A DNA stretch of 43,945 bases from Bacteroidia bacterium (GCA_016218155.1 JACREQ010000078.1:1-43945); one strand, 5' to 3'; shown: positions 35,416 through 43,887, counted from the first letter of the stretch. The notes: generated by a model not told the origin, from the letters alone. A program made the numbers and translations.

Positions 35416-36345
35416 ATGAAATTAAATAAATATTATTTATTTGTCCTATTTATCCTATTTTTTAACAATATTTTTTGTCAAAATAATGATTCGTTATTTA
35501 TTGATAAACTAAAAAAATATTTTTGCAATCAAATAGAATATAAATTAGACGGAGATTTATATTCCAATTGGGAGAAAACAGATTTGCCTGATTATTATCT
35601 TTTTGTTTCATACTCAAACAAAATTCAGTTTCCTGATGAATACATCTATCCTGAAAATATTGATGGATTATCTAATAAAATTAAAATCAAACAATTTTAT
35701 CCATTTGTTCGATTTATTAACCTTGATTCTGCAAAGATTATAGAATCAGCATATACCCAAAAAGGGTATTCAACTTACATTTATTATGCTTATCAAGATT
35801 CTAGAGCCCTTTTAAATAAAAAACTAATTAATTATTCTAAGGCATCCATCTGTTTTATTGTATTTCATGAATTGTCTCATAATTATTTAAAACAAAAATC
35901 TATTAAAATTCCCTATGAATTTGAAGAAGCTCTATGTGATGTTATTGGCAATTATCTAACTTTAAAATATTATAATAACACTATAAATTCTCAAATCAAT
36001 GAAGCTAAAAAAGAAATTCATAACACTGAACAAATTTATAAATGTCTTAATATTACTATCAATAAAATTTCTATAGATTCTAATAAAATTTCAATTTTTA
36101 ATAATACTTGTCAAAGAAAAATGAATAAGCTTTTAAAAAAATCCAGTGATTTTCAAAATGATAGATTTAAATATCCTGTAAATAATGCTTTTTTATTAAA
36201 AAATAGCAACTATTGTTTAAACTACTTTCTTTTAAAGAAAGTTATTTGGAAACACGATGACATGCAATCAATTATAACTATTATTGATAATCTACCTCAA
36301 ACAAAAAGTAATTGTGATGAATACTTAAAATTATTAATACGTTAA
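35416..36345 (+). CDS. Exported HELSH metallopeptidase-like protein beside the RiPP locus
   Basis: A 309-residue protein. A signal peptide covers about residues 1-21. The motif FIVFHELSHNYL (HELSH at 151-155) is a zincin HExxH, followed by FEEALCDVIGNYL, where E170/E171 or D175 could give the third zinc ligand. The rest is Asn/Ile-rich without a known domain. It converges with the pseudo-radical-SAM gene, overlapping by four bases at the 3' ends. A role in leader removal or peptide processing outside the cytoplasm is possible, but its opposite strand means it is separately expressed. Confidence 0.65.
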   Translation: MKLNKYYLFVLFILFFNNIFCQNNDSLFIDKLKKYFCNQIEYKLDGDLYSNWEKTDLPDYYLFVSYSNKIQFPDEYIYPENIDGLSNKIKIKQFYPFVRFINLDSAKIIESAYTQKGYSTYIYYAYQDSRALLNKKLINYSKASICFIVFHELSHNYLKQKSIKIPYEFEEALCDVIGNYLTLKYYNNTINSQINEAKKEIHNTEQIYKCLNITINKISIDSNKISIFNNTCQRKMNKLLKKSSDFQNDRFKYPVNNAFLLKNSNYCLNYFLLKKVIWKHDDMQSIITIIDNLPQTKSNCDEYLKLLIR

Positions 36346-37508
36346 ATTAATTCATTAGAGTAACCCAATTTATATTCGACATTACAATAATTTTCATTTA
36401 TTATTTCATGTGATGTAATAAATGGGCAGAATACTGAATAAAGACATTTCTTACAAGGAATAACATCTTTCCTTGTTAATGTCCAATATTGGTCTTTTAT
36501 TGTAAATGATTTTATTGCATCTATTATATCATTTATTATAAAGTAGTTATTTTTAATAAAAAAATTATCAAAAACATTATTTTTTCCATCTATATATATC
36601 TTTCCAAATAAATTATTATTAATATTATTTCTAAATCTAATTAACATATTGTCTGGACCATATAATTTAATCATTTCCTCATCAATACAGTGATTAAGCA
36701 TTAACTTATTATTTCTATTAAACCTAAATATTTTTTTATCAGGATTATTTTCAATAATTTGAGAACAATTATCATCAATTAAACAATAAAAAGAAATATC
36801 TGAATTAAGTCCATTTATTTGATGTTTTATTTCTGATATGATTTTTGAATCAGCAGGATAATAGTAAATTTTATGGCTAATATTATTATACAATTTCAGC
36901 ATTTCTAAAGTATCTACTTCACCAAAAACTGATATTACACAAATTCTTTGATGCGATAAGAAATCAGTTAACAGTAAATGAAGATCATTGATGTTATTGA
37001 TGTAAAGAAATAATTTTGACAATTGTGCTTTATTATGAATATCGATTATTTTATTATATTCTTCCATATTAAAATCAGAAGAATTATTACAATAAGAATC
37101 AATTCCATTAAAAAAATGTCCAAAGTACTTTTTCGAAGAATAAAATGGAAAATAGTGTATTTCTTTAATTATTGAGTAGATATTATTTTTAACTATTTTT
37201 TCAATATTTAACGGACTATGAATAAAAGGATCCATTATTATTGGTTTTTTAAATGTATCACCAATTTGGATATAATCCAAAAAATACAAATCCCTTAATG
37301 TAGAGAAAACATCTTTATCATTTTTTGAGATATCTGAAAAGCTTACAAAGCAATATCTTTGCTTGACTAAAGAAATAAAAATATTCTTAGTTAATCTATT
37401 TGCTATAAGTAATTTAATGTTTTTACTCAATGTATTATACAAAAGTACAGAATCTTCAATTACCTTAATATAACAATATGATTCTAAATATATAAAAATG
37501 TTTTGCAT
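36342..37508 (-). CDS. Pseudo-radical-SAM partner protein (GG-Bacteroidales type)
   Basis: A 388-residue protein with the layout of the pseudo-rSAM proteins that accompany Bacteroidota RiPP maturases: an N-terminal YLESYCYIKVIEDSVLLYNTL segment, no CxxxCxxC cluster, but a residual C-terminal cysteine cluster (CKKCLYSVFC, about 354-363) like the SPASM end. The family assignment is from memory of the TIGR04150-type pattern. It starts where the radical SAM gene stops, so translation is coupled, and the two proteins probably act as a complex on the precursor peptide. Confidence 0.7.
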   Translation of the reverse strand: MQNIFIYLESYCYIKVIEDSVLLYNTLSKNIKLLIANRLTKNIFISLVKQRYCFVSFSDISKNDKDVFSTLRDLYFLDYIQIGDTFKKPIIMDPFIHSPLNIEKIVKNNIYSIIKEIHYFPFYSSKKYFGHFFNGIDSYCNNSSDFNMEEYNKIIDIHNKAQLSKLFLYINNINDLHLLLTDFLSHQRICVISVFGEVDTLEMLKLYNNISHKIYYYPADSKIISEIKHQINGLNSDISFYCLIDDNCSQIIENNPDKKIFRFNRNNKLMLNHCIDEEMIKLYGPDNMLIRFRNNINNNLFGKIYIDGKNNVFDNFFIKNNYFIINDIIDAIKSFTIKDQYWTLTRKDVIPCKKCLYSVFCPFITSHEIINENYCNVEYKLGYSNELI

Positions 37509-38800
37509 TAAATAATAGATTCTATAGTATTTAGAAAGGAGGTTGTTATTTCATCTTTTCTAATACAATTATTAGATAAATATATACAACTATTGCAGAA
37601 CATTACTTTTGAACATTTTTCACAACCTTTTTCGAAGTTTTGAATATCAGAGGAAAATGAATTTAAAATTGAATTAAAATTGATGTTTAAAGAATTAATT
37701 GAACATGAACCAAGTGGTTTTAATAAATTAGACTTTTCACAAGGAAAAATAGACCCATTGGCATTAATAAATATCTTTCTACTGAAAGGAATACAAGTTC
37801 CGCTATTATAATATGGCGAATAAAATTTTTCATTAATTGACTCATCAATAAAATAACGATTATAAAAATACCGTAAAGAAGGATTTCTTTCCCAAAATGA
37901 ATCTTTATTTAATTCATAACGTCTTTTTTCAACATTCAAATCAAAAAGAACTTCTTGCTGAAGGTCATTTTCAAATTTATCAATATATTCTTCTTTTAAA
38001 TTTGTTAATGAAAGTTGTAATGGATAAGTTTCCTTATCATACTTTCTTTTAAAATATGCGTTTAGTTCATCAATATTCGAATTGTACTTAGTTATAACAC
38101 TTTGAAATGATATATTATCATTAAAAAATAATGGGAACTTTATTTTGATAATTTCTAAAATATTTGATAAAACCTCAAATGATTCTCCTTTATCTGGAAA
38201 AATTCTATTAGCATTTTGTATCTTATTTCCATCTATACTAATTCTAATAATAAAATTATTATCAACAAGATATTCGATTTTGTTCTCAAGTAACAATCCA
38301 TTGGTAGTGATATGAAATTGAGTGTTTTTTGAAAATATTTTTTTTGAATAACTTACGATTTCTCGAAGTAAATCCCATTCTAATAGAGGCTCACCGCCAT
38401 AAAAACTAATGTAAAATTCAGAATTTCTTCGTTTAATGTAATATTTTTTTTTATATTTTTCTAAAAAAGAAAATGCTAATGCAGAATCCATTGTACTTTC
38501 CGATTTTTTTTTGTTTTGAAAAAAGTGTTTATTACTTTCGCAATAAGTACAACAAAGATTACAGTTTTGTGTTAATTCAAATACTATTCCTGGTGAATTT
38601 GTAAATGAATCAATAATCATTGATTCATTTAATTCTTCAAAATTTTGATTCTCTTTTTTTAAAAACCAATTATAATATTTTAAAAAAAATCTTTTATTCT
38701 GATAATATGGATCATCTGAACAGAAAAGTGGAGGAATATACTGTAATTTAACATCCTGATTCAAGTAGTAATTATTATTACTACTATTCATTGTAATCAT
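37508..38800 (-). CDS. Radical SAM/SPASM peptide maturase
   Basis: A 430-residue enzyme. The radical SAM cluster is CNLCCTYC (C80, C84, C87), followed by YGGEPLLEW (SAM-binding GGEP near 135-138) and ISIDG. The C-terminal half carries a SPASM-type set of cysteines (TCIPF, FPCEKS, then CEKC..MFCNSC...NNC) for auxiliary iron-sulfur clusters. Such enzymes install thioether, C-C or epimerised residues in ribosomal peptides. The precursor gene ends seven bases upstream, and the pseudo-rSAM partner follows with a one-base overlap. It resembles the GG-Bacteroidales maturases; the exact modification cannot be read. Confidence 0.88.
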   Translation of the reverse strand: MITMNSSNNNYYLNQDVKLQYIPPLFCSDDPYYQNKRFFLKYYNWFLKKENQNFEELNESMIIDSFTNSPGIVFELTQNCNLCCTYCESNKHFFQNKKKSESTMDSALAFSFLEKYKKKYYIKRRNSEFYISFYGGEPLLEWDLLREIVSYSKKIFSKNTQFHITTNGLLLENKIEYLVDNNFIIRISIDGNKIQNANRIFPDKGESFEVLSNILEIIKIKFPLFFNDNISFQSVITKYNSNIDELNAYFKRKYDKETYPLQLSLTNLKEEYIDKFENDLQQEVLFDLNVEKRRYELNKDSFWERNPSLRYFYNRYFIDESINEKFYSPYYNSGTCIPFSRKIFINANGSIFPCEKSNLLKPLGSCSINSLNINFNSILNSFSSDIQNFEKGCEKCSKVMFCNSCIYLSNNCIRKDEITTSFLNTIESII

Positions 38801-38807
38801 AAAATTT

Positions 38808-39104
38808 TTATTGTGAAGCTACAATTGGTCCCGGATCAGGACAACTACTATACCCACCCAATGCTGAAGCTGCTTCTACCATTTTTGCTGTTCTTGAATT
38901 ATCAACTGAACAACACCCACTACAAGTACAGCAATTCCCTTCAGCTGCACGCATTACAACAACAAAATCATTTAGATTATTTATATCTTCAATATAAGGG
39001 TTAACTATTATCTTTTTAAGATTTTTATTATAAGGTATATCTGTCAAACCTTTAGATCTGAAATTTACATTTCTAAACAAAGAAAGTTTTTCATTATTAT
39101 CCAT
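38808..39104 (-). CDS. Cys-rich RiPP precursor peptide
   Basis: A 98-residue peptide. Residues 1-55 (MDNNEKLSLFRNVNF..., NDFVVVMRAAEG) are leader-like. The C-terminal core contains NCCTCSGCC (Cys 58, 59, 61, 64, 65), then SVDNSRTAKMVEAASALGGYSS and a final Cys 88 before PDPGP. The Cys cluster plus DNS.TA....GGYSS pattern resembles GG-Bacteroidales precursors, but a leader-ending double glycine is absent; AAEG stands at that place. It directly precedes the radical SAM maturase, which supports the role of substrate. Confidence 0.8.
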   Translation of the reverse strand: MDNNEKLSLFRNVNFRSKGLTDIPYNKNLKKIIVNPYIEDINNLNDFVVVMRAAEGNCCTCSGCCSVDNSRTAKMVEAASALGGYSSCPDPGPIVASQ

Positions 39105-39140
39105 AATATTGTTGTTAAAATTGTTTTTACTATAAATTAT

Positions 39141-39944
39141 TTATGCTGGATATGCCCAATCAAGACCTTCTGCAATAACATTAAAAGCTTCAGAATTTTC
39201 AGTTGTAGCTCTTATGCTCCATTCTGCTTGCAAAGCAAAATCATTACCGCCAAAATTTAATCTATGAGAGAAACTATGTGCAGTACTTGATTTAGTTACT
39301 AAGGGTACTGGAATTTCTGTAAGTAAAAAATATAAAGATCCAGTTGGATTAAAAAGAAATAACCTAATCATACCTACAGTAGTAGTAATTTGAGCTTTAA
39401 CTGTTATACTCTGAATAATAGTTCCATTTGAAGCCGCACTAATAATATTCCAAATATTTGTATCTAATGTTGTTCCACTTCCTGTCATTGTGCTAATTCC
39501 TGAATTAGGCGTTTTCATTCCGGTATTTGCAGTATACCTTGTACTTTCAGGTCTAACAGAACCATAATATGCCCAGTTAAGGCTTTCGGCAATAATGTTA
39601 AACGTTTCGGCATTTTGAGTGGATGCCTTTAAGATTCCTCCTGATTTTAAAACATAATTTAATTCAATTACAGTTTCAAAAGATGGATCTGTTGCAGATC
39701 TTGTAATTGTTGGAACAAAAACTTCAGCAAGCATTTTTGTATTTGTTCCATCATAAGCAAAAAGCCTAATCATACCATCTGTAGTATTACCTTGACTTTT
39801 GATAAAAACTCTTTTTATTAATGTCCCATTAGATGCACCTGTAACAACATTGTAATAATCTCCAGTTGTACCATCTCTATTGGGGTTCCCTCTTGAAATT
39901 ACAACTGCACCTGTATTCGCTGTATATTGAGTTTCTGTTGCCAT
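39141..39944 (-). CDS. Beta-domain repeat protein A (two domains)
   Basis: A 267-residue protein of two tandem copies (about 5-130 and 136-266) of a ~130-residue beta domain. Each copy runs YTANTG, GTLIKRVFIKSQGNTTDGMIRLF, a short EVFVP strand, then LKAST.NAETFNIIAESLNWAY. There is no signal peptide; it starts MATETQYTANTG. The sequence resembles uncharacterised phage virion-type proteins I recall with IKA.GTTTAGMVRLF and ETFNVIAEG motifs, which is memory, not a search result. It lies 36 bp upstream of the precursor gene, in the same operon. Confidence 0.75.
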   Translation of the reverse strand: MATETQYTANTGAVVISRGNPNRDGTTGDYYNVVTGASNGTLIKRVFIKSQGNTTDGMIRLFAYDGTNTKMLAEVFVPTITRSATDPSFETVIELNYVLKSGGILKASTQNAETFNIIAESLNWAYYGSVRPESTRYTANTGMKTPNSGISTMTGSGTTLDTNIWNIISAASNGTIIQSITVKAQITTTVGMIRLFLFNPTGSLYFLLTEIPVPLVTKSSTAHSFSHRLNFGGNDFALQAEWSIRATTENSEAFNVIAEGLDWAYPA

Positions 39945-39981
39945 AATTATTATTTATTAAATTTCAGTATGTAAACTAACA

Positions 39982-40851
39982 CTATGCAGGATAAGTTAAA
40001 TCAAGACCTTCAGCAATAATATTGAAATCATCATTTGTTTCTGTTGTAGCTCTAAGTTTCCATCCTGATTTTAAAAAAAAGCCTTTACCACTAAAATCTA
40101 TTCGTCTTGAAAAACTATGGGCTGTTCCAGACTGTATTGTTGCTTCTACAGGTATTTCTGTTAAGAGGAAATTATGTGTAGTGCCATCACCACTGCCATC
40201 ATTTAAAAATAATCTTACCATTCCGGCTGATGTTGTCGCAGTTAATTTTGACTTTACAGTTACACTTTGAATTTGGGTTCCATTTTTACCAGCCGTAGCT
40301 GTAATAATATTCCAAATATCAGTGCCTTGGGTTCCTGCCCCAGTAAGATTTGTATTTGCAGCAGTTATTGTATCCATACCTGTGTTTGCTGTATAGTTAC
40401 TACTTTCTGGTCTTACAGCAGCAGAATAATAGTTCCAATCCATTCCTTCTGCAATAACATTAATACTAGGACTACCAGAGGCAAATTCAAAAGTTGCCCA
40501 CAATTCATCGTTTGCTAAAAGTGCATAATCAACTGGAATTGTAATTTCAAAAGCTGGGCTGGTTGCAGATTTTATAACTGCTGGTATCTCTATTTCAGAT
40601 ATTAATTTATTATATGCATCACCAGTTGAACCACTTCCATTGTTTATAAAAAGCCTTACCATACTTTGAGTAGTGTCTGTTTGCGCTTTTAAAGTAATAG
40701 TTTTTATTATTAATCCCTTAGAAGGACTTGCAGCAGCATCAATTACTTTCCAAATATTAGTACCTAAAGTTCCTACTGCAGTTAAAGTTGAATTTGAAGT
40801 GTTTAAAACAGCAACACCTGTATTTGCTGTATATTGAGTTTCTTCTGCCAT
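39982..40851 (-). CDS. Beta-domain repeat protein B (two domains)
   Basis: The start at 40851 (MAEETQYTANTG) is preferred because it matches the paralogues and restores a 38-bp spacer like those between the others; an upstream start at 40899 would overlap the neighbour. About 289 residues hold two domain copies, the second opening SSNYTANTGMDTITAANTNL. The GMVRLFLNDGSGDGT and IIKTITLKAQTDTTQSMVRLF stretches align closely with the other family members. Function is unknown; see protein A for the family description. Confidence 0.75.
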   Translation of the reverse strand: MAEETQYTANTGVAVLNTSNSTLTAVGTLGTNIWKVIDAAASPSKGLIIKTITLKAQTDTTQSMVRLFINNGSGSTGDAYNKLISEIEIPAVIKSATSPAFEITIPVDYALLANDELWATFEFASGSPSINVIAEGMDWNYYSAAVRPESSNYTANTGMDTITAANTNLTGAGTQGTDIWNIITATAGKNGTQIQSVTVKSKLTATTSAGMVRLFLNDGSGDGTTHNFLLTEIPVEATIQSGTAHSFSRRIDFSGKGFFLKSGWKLRATTETNDDFNIIAEGLDLTYPA

Positions 40852-40889
40852 ATTATTTTGTTTTAAGTTATTATTTAATCGATTTATAT

Positions 40890-41678
40890 TTATCCCCATG
40901 TTGGATATGACAAGTCAAGGAATTCAGAGATTATATTAAAGTTCTCACCACCTACTTGAGTTGAAGCTCTTAATTGCCAGCTAGATTTTAGTGCATAGAA
41001 ATTTTCGAAAACAATTTTATGATAAAATGAAGGTGATATTGCTGATTTTATCGTTGCAATAACGGGTATTTCCATAAAAAGAAACGAACTTGTTCCGTTA
41101 TATAAAAATAATCTTATCATTCCTGCAGTTGTATTAACTGTAGCTTTAATAGTAACGCTTACTAAATTACAGCCACTTGATGTCATTACTGTTCCTAAAG
41201 TGCCTGAACCGTCAAGTGCCGAATTTGCAGTAGAGATAGACACAGCTCCATTATTTGCTGTATATTTTGTAGTATCCGATAATACAAAATCAACATTATA
41301 AGCCCAATCTTGTGCTTCAGCGATTACATTAAATGAATTACTAACTTCAGTTGATGCTTTTAATGACCAACCAGCCTTTAAAATAATATTTAACGGGAAT
41401 GTAATTCCATATGACGGTGAAGTTGCCGATTTTATAACTGCTGGAACCTCTACTTCTTTAATTAATTTAGTAACTGATCCGTCATAAATAAAAAGTCTTA
41501 CCATGCCCTGCGCTGTATCGGTAGTCGCTTTGATAGTAACAGTTTTTATAAGTGCCCCTTTATAACTTGCATTTGCGGTAAAAACAGTACCTACTGCTCC
41601 TGATCCGTCAATTGCAGTATTACCTGTACTTATTGTTACAATGCCTGTATTAGCTATATATTGTGTTTCTGCTGCCAT
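40890..41678 (-). CDS. Beta-domain repeat protein C (two domains)
   Basis: A 262-residue protein with two copies of the same domain. It starts MAAETQYIANTGIVTIS and has GALIKTVTIKATTDTAQGMVRLFIYDG in the first copy and LVSVTIKATVNTTAGMIRLFLYNG in the second. Most conserved positions are shared with proteins A and B, including WSLKAST.VSNSFNVIAEAQDWAY. It is cytosolic by sequence. A 38-bp spacer separates it from the single-domain protein upstream. Confidence 0.75.
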   Translation of the reverse strand: MAAETQYIANTGIVTISTGNTAIDGSGAVGTVFTANASYKGALIKTVTIKATTDTAQGMVRLFIYDGSVTKLIKEVEVPAVIKSATSPSYGITFPLNIILKAGWSLKASTEVSNSFNVIAEAQDWAYNVDFVLSDTTKYTANNGAVSISTANSALDGSGTLGTVMTSSGCNLVSVTIKATVNTTAGMIRLFLYNGTSSFLFMEIPVIATIKSAISPSFYHKIVFENFYALKSSWQLRASTQVGGENFNIISEFLDLSYPTWG

Positions 41679-41716
41679 TTTAAAAAGATTTTATTTTAAA
41701 TAAATGTGTGCATTTA

Positions 41717-42199
41717 TTATTGAAGATAGGTATAGTTTAATCCTTCAACAGTTACAATAAAAGTTTCAGCTTTCTCTGTAGATACTCTTAATTTAACTGT
41801 GGTACTATTTTTCAAATAAAAAATTTCATTTAATTCAAAACTCCATGTGGGAACATCATTTGCTGGGGTAACTGCAGGAACTTCAATTTCTCTTAATAGT
41901 CGTGTTGTGCCACCAGCATCTTTGTGAAATATTCTAATCATACCTTGAGTAGTAGTTCCTTGGGCTTTAAATACTATTCTTTTAATAATAGTTCCATAAA
42001 CTGCCGCTCCTGCAATCAAATCAACGATAGTTCCTGTTCCATCAAGATTAGAATTAGCGGCTGATATTATAGCTATTTCTGTTCTTGCAGTGTATCTTGA
42101 CCTCTCAGAAAGCATAAGCCCAGTCTCATCAATATTTGCACTTGATATAGGTAATTGCAGTCCGAGATAAGTCTCTTTATTTTCTGCTTTGTTATACAT
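41717..42199 (-). CDS. Beta-domain repeat protein D (one domain, N-terminal extension)
   Basis: A 160-residue protein with a 35-residue N-terminal extension (MYNKAENKETYLGLQL...) and one domain copy from YTARTEIAIISAANSNLDGTG to FIVTVEGLNYTYL, including GTIIKRIVFKAQGTTTQGMIRIF. It is the first gene of the repeat/RiPP operon. The distinct N-terminus may connect it to a partner or mark it as the ancestral single-copy form. Confidence 0.72.
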   Translation of the reverse strand: MYNKAENKETYLGLQLPISSANIDETGLMLSERSRYTARTEIAIISAANSNLDGTGTIVDLIAGAAVYGTIIKRIVFKAQGTTTQGMIRIFHKDAGGTTRLLREIEVPAVTPANDVPTWSFELNEIFYLKNSTTVKLRVSTEKAETFIVTVEGLNYTYLQ

Positions 42200-42335
42200 A
42201 ATTTATTATTGCGTTTTAATTTTTAGAATAATCTTTTTCAAATAACGTTAAAGCAAATGTCCAATTGAAATTTTAAATTAACAAGTGGTTATGTTATTTT
42301 GTCATAGAATAATTCCAGAATAATCCCTAGATAAT

Positions 42336-42989
42336 TTATGATATTGCTTTCATAATATTGTCAACTGCACTAATAATATCAATATAATTCTTGGGATTCT
42401 TTAATATTTTTGAACTGTTTTTCACAAGTGCATTTTTAGTAAAAGATTTTCCGGAATAATCCACAATATGAATTTCTGCAACTTTAAAATATCCTTTTGT
42501 GTTTACTGGGCGTAAAAACCCATCTTTTTTTAATCTATATAGAAGATAAGCAAGCTCATATTGATATTGTGTATTCCAAAATATTTTAACATTTTCATCT
42601 TTATTTTCAAATAATTTTGAAAAATTGTTTTGGGATTTAATCCACCTTCTTTTAATTAGTTCAGATGTAAGGAAATCAAGGTTCCCTTTTCCTGTCCATA
42701 TTAAATAAGCTATTTTTTTATTTGTTTCATGATTACTGTTTTTGATTGATTCTATATCACTACTCTTAACTCTCTCAAACAAACACTTTTCGTGTTCAGA
42801 AATCAATTTATTAATATCCTCTGTGTCAAAACTCTCAATTGCTTTTTGATAATCGGATTTGACTATTTTTCTAGTTTGAAATAAAGTACAGTTAGCCAAT
42901 GGTTCACTAAAAGGACAAGAAAATATAAGTGCTATCAACTGCTTTTCATTAGCTGTAAACTGTTTAGTGTCTGAAAGTATTGGTTCCAT
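42336..42989 (-). CDS. Unknown helical protein, weakly RteC-like C-terminus
   Basis: A 217-residue soluble helical protein. The C-terminal half shows KIFWNTQYQYELAYLLYRLKKDGFLRPVNTKGYFKVAEIHIVDYSGKSF, a pattern like the C-terminal region of RteC-type regulators of Bacteroidota mobile elements (KIxWxxxxxELxYLxxxLxxxG). The call is low confidence. It is 136 bp upstream of the repeat-protein operon on the same strand and could be its regulator or part of the mobile element to the right. Confidence 0.55.
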   Translation of the reverse strand: MEPILSDTKQFTANEKQLIALIFSCPFSEPLANCTLFQTRKIVKSDYQKAIESFDTEDINKLISEHEKCLFERVKSSDIESIKNSNHETNKKIAYLIWTGKGNLDFLTSELIKRRWIKSQNNFSKLFENKDENVKIFWNTQYQYELAYLLYRLKKDGFLRPVNTKGYFKVAEIHIVDYSGKSFTKNALVKNSSKILKNPKNYIDIISAVDNIMKAIS

Positions 42990-43260
42990 ATTACTTATTT
43001 ATAATTGCTTATTTTAGTATTAATACCATTCACCCTTAAAAGTTATCTTTTTGCATTCAAATTGCATTCTGGTAATGTTGTTAAAACAAAACACTTTATT
43101 TATTTTTTTTCATCTTCACAACCCATAGTCGATGAAGTTGGCAAATAGTAACCACAGAAATTGAAAAATAATTAAATTTATTTTTTATGTTTCTCATATT
43201 ATGACACTTGAAATACAATTTTTAAATGAACATTTTTTAGATTTTTTTAGAAATTACTGA

Positions 43261-43315
43261 AAATCGCCTTGTTTTCGCCCGGAATTCGCAAATTTTCGCC
43301 TGATTTTCGACCAAA
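43261..43315. repeat. Helically phased 11-bp repeat array, five units
   Basis: The word TTTTCGCC (with variants) recurs with the CG at 43265, 43276, 43287, 43297 and 43308, giving spacings of 11, 11, 10 and 11 bases, about one DNA turn each. The third unit has CGCAA and the fifth CGACC. Such same-face repeats suit cooperative binding by an HTH/excisionase or recombinase arm domain. Confidence 0.6.
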
Positions 43316-43461
43316 ATTTTCATTTTGCATCCTGTATCGTCCTGAAAATAGTTGATTTTTAGCTGTATTTACAGGCAGAACAGCTAATAAAATAAAAAAA
43401 GATTTTAAAATGTACAATTTGAATCGAACTTTTAGTTTTAAATGAAATTCTCTATTCATAT

Positions 43462-43498
43462 AAAAAAAAGCTGATAGAATTTTTCTATCAGCTTTTTT
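43462..43498. terminator. Strong bidirectional intrinsic terminator
   Basis: GCTGATAGAA (43470-43479) pairs perfectly with TTCTATCAGC (43483-43492) around a three-base loop. Eight A residues precede it and six T residues follow, so it can end transcripts on both strands, in particular the HTH gene transcript from the right. Confidence 0.9.
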
Positions 43499-43566
43499 CA
43501 GATTTATTTTGCACGTTATTTACCCGAAAATAATTACACAGATACCACTGCAATAGTTTTAATTAC

Positions 43567-43887
43567 TCACTGGTTGCTTGATCTCTTCCTCCTTCCGTTA
43601 TTTTCACGTATTACTTTCAGATTCTCATTCAAAAATTTCTCAACATCACAGGCACGGTAATACATACGATGCTTTATTTGGGAGAAAGGAAGCATATGTT
43701 CATCACGATACATTTGCAAGGTACGTTTGGAACAGCAGAAGATTTTGCACAGAGCTTCGTTATCAAGCCAACGTTCACTCAAAGGATAGCTGGATGTTCT
43801 TACTGCTTTTTTAAGCTCCTCTTCAAACTTATCGAGTTTTGCCATGATATTATCATAGACAGCAGACTCCATTGTTATGACATTCAT
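43567..43887 (-). CDS. Excisionase-like HTH protein of a second element
   Basis: A 106-residue protein. The N-terminus is a helix (YDNIMAKLDKFEEELKKAV) and residues 40-95 form a MerR-like/HTH_17 domain (RWLDNEALCKIFCCSKRTLQMYRDEHMLPFSQIKHRMYYRACDVEKFL). This type of protein directs excision or regulates transfer in Bacteroidota integrative elements. It is followed by the terminator and the phased array, the same order (HTH gene, then array) as at the 13.7-15.3 kb module. Its integrase presumably lies beyond the right edge. Met 6 is an alternative start. Confidence 0.8.
   Translation of the reverse strand: MNVITMESAVYDNIMAKLDKFEEELKKAVRTSSYPLSERWLDNEALCKIFCCSKRTLQMYRDEHMLPFSQIKHRMYYRACDVEKFLNENLKVIRENNGRRKRSSNQ

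Larger units (their letters stand above)
42990..43566. other. Gene-free segment with phased array and terminator
   Basis: No gene is supported here. The segment contains the 11-bp phased array at 43261-43315, an ATTTATTTTGCAC word at 43502-43514 that is almost identical to one at 13774, and a strong terminator. It separates the unknown protein gene from the HTH gene. Confidence 0.55.

Noticed and set aside
40852-40899. Upstream start of beta-domain protein B
   Set aside because: It would add 16 residues not found in the paralogues and overlap the neighbouring gene; the internal start gives the conserved MAxETQYTANTG beginning.
39141-42199. Repeats in this region as a CRISPR or DNA satellite
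   Set aside because: The repetition is at the protein-domain level (~390 bp units with diverged DNA) in open frames, with no short identical repeats and spacers.
43247-43459. Minus-strand frame of 70 residues near the right end
   Set aside because: It runs through the phased repeat array, has poor composition and no family likeness. It is better explained as a chance frame in a regulatory or end region.
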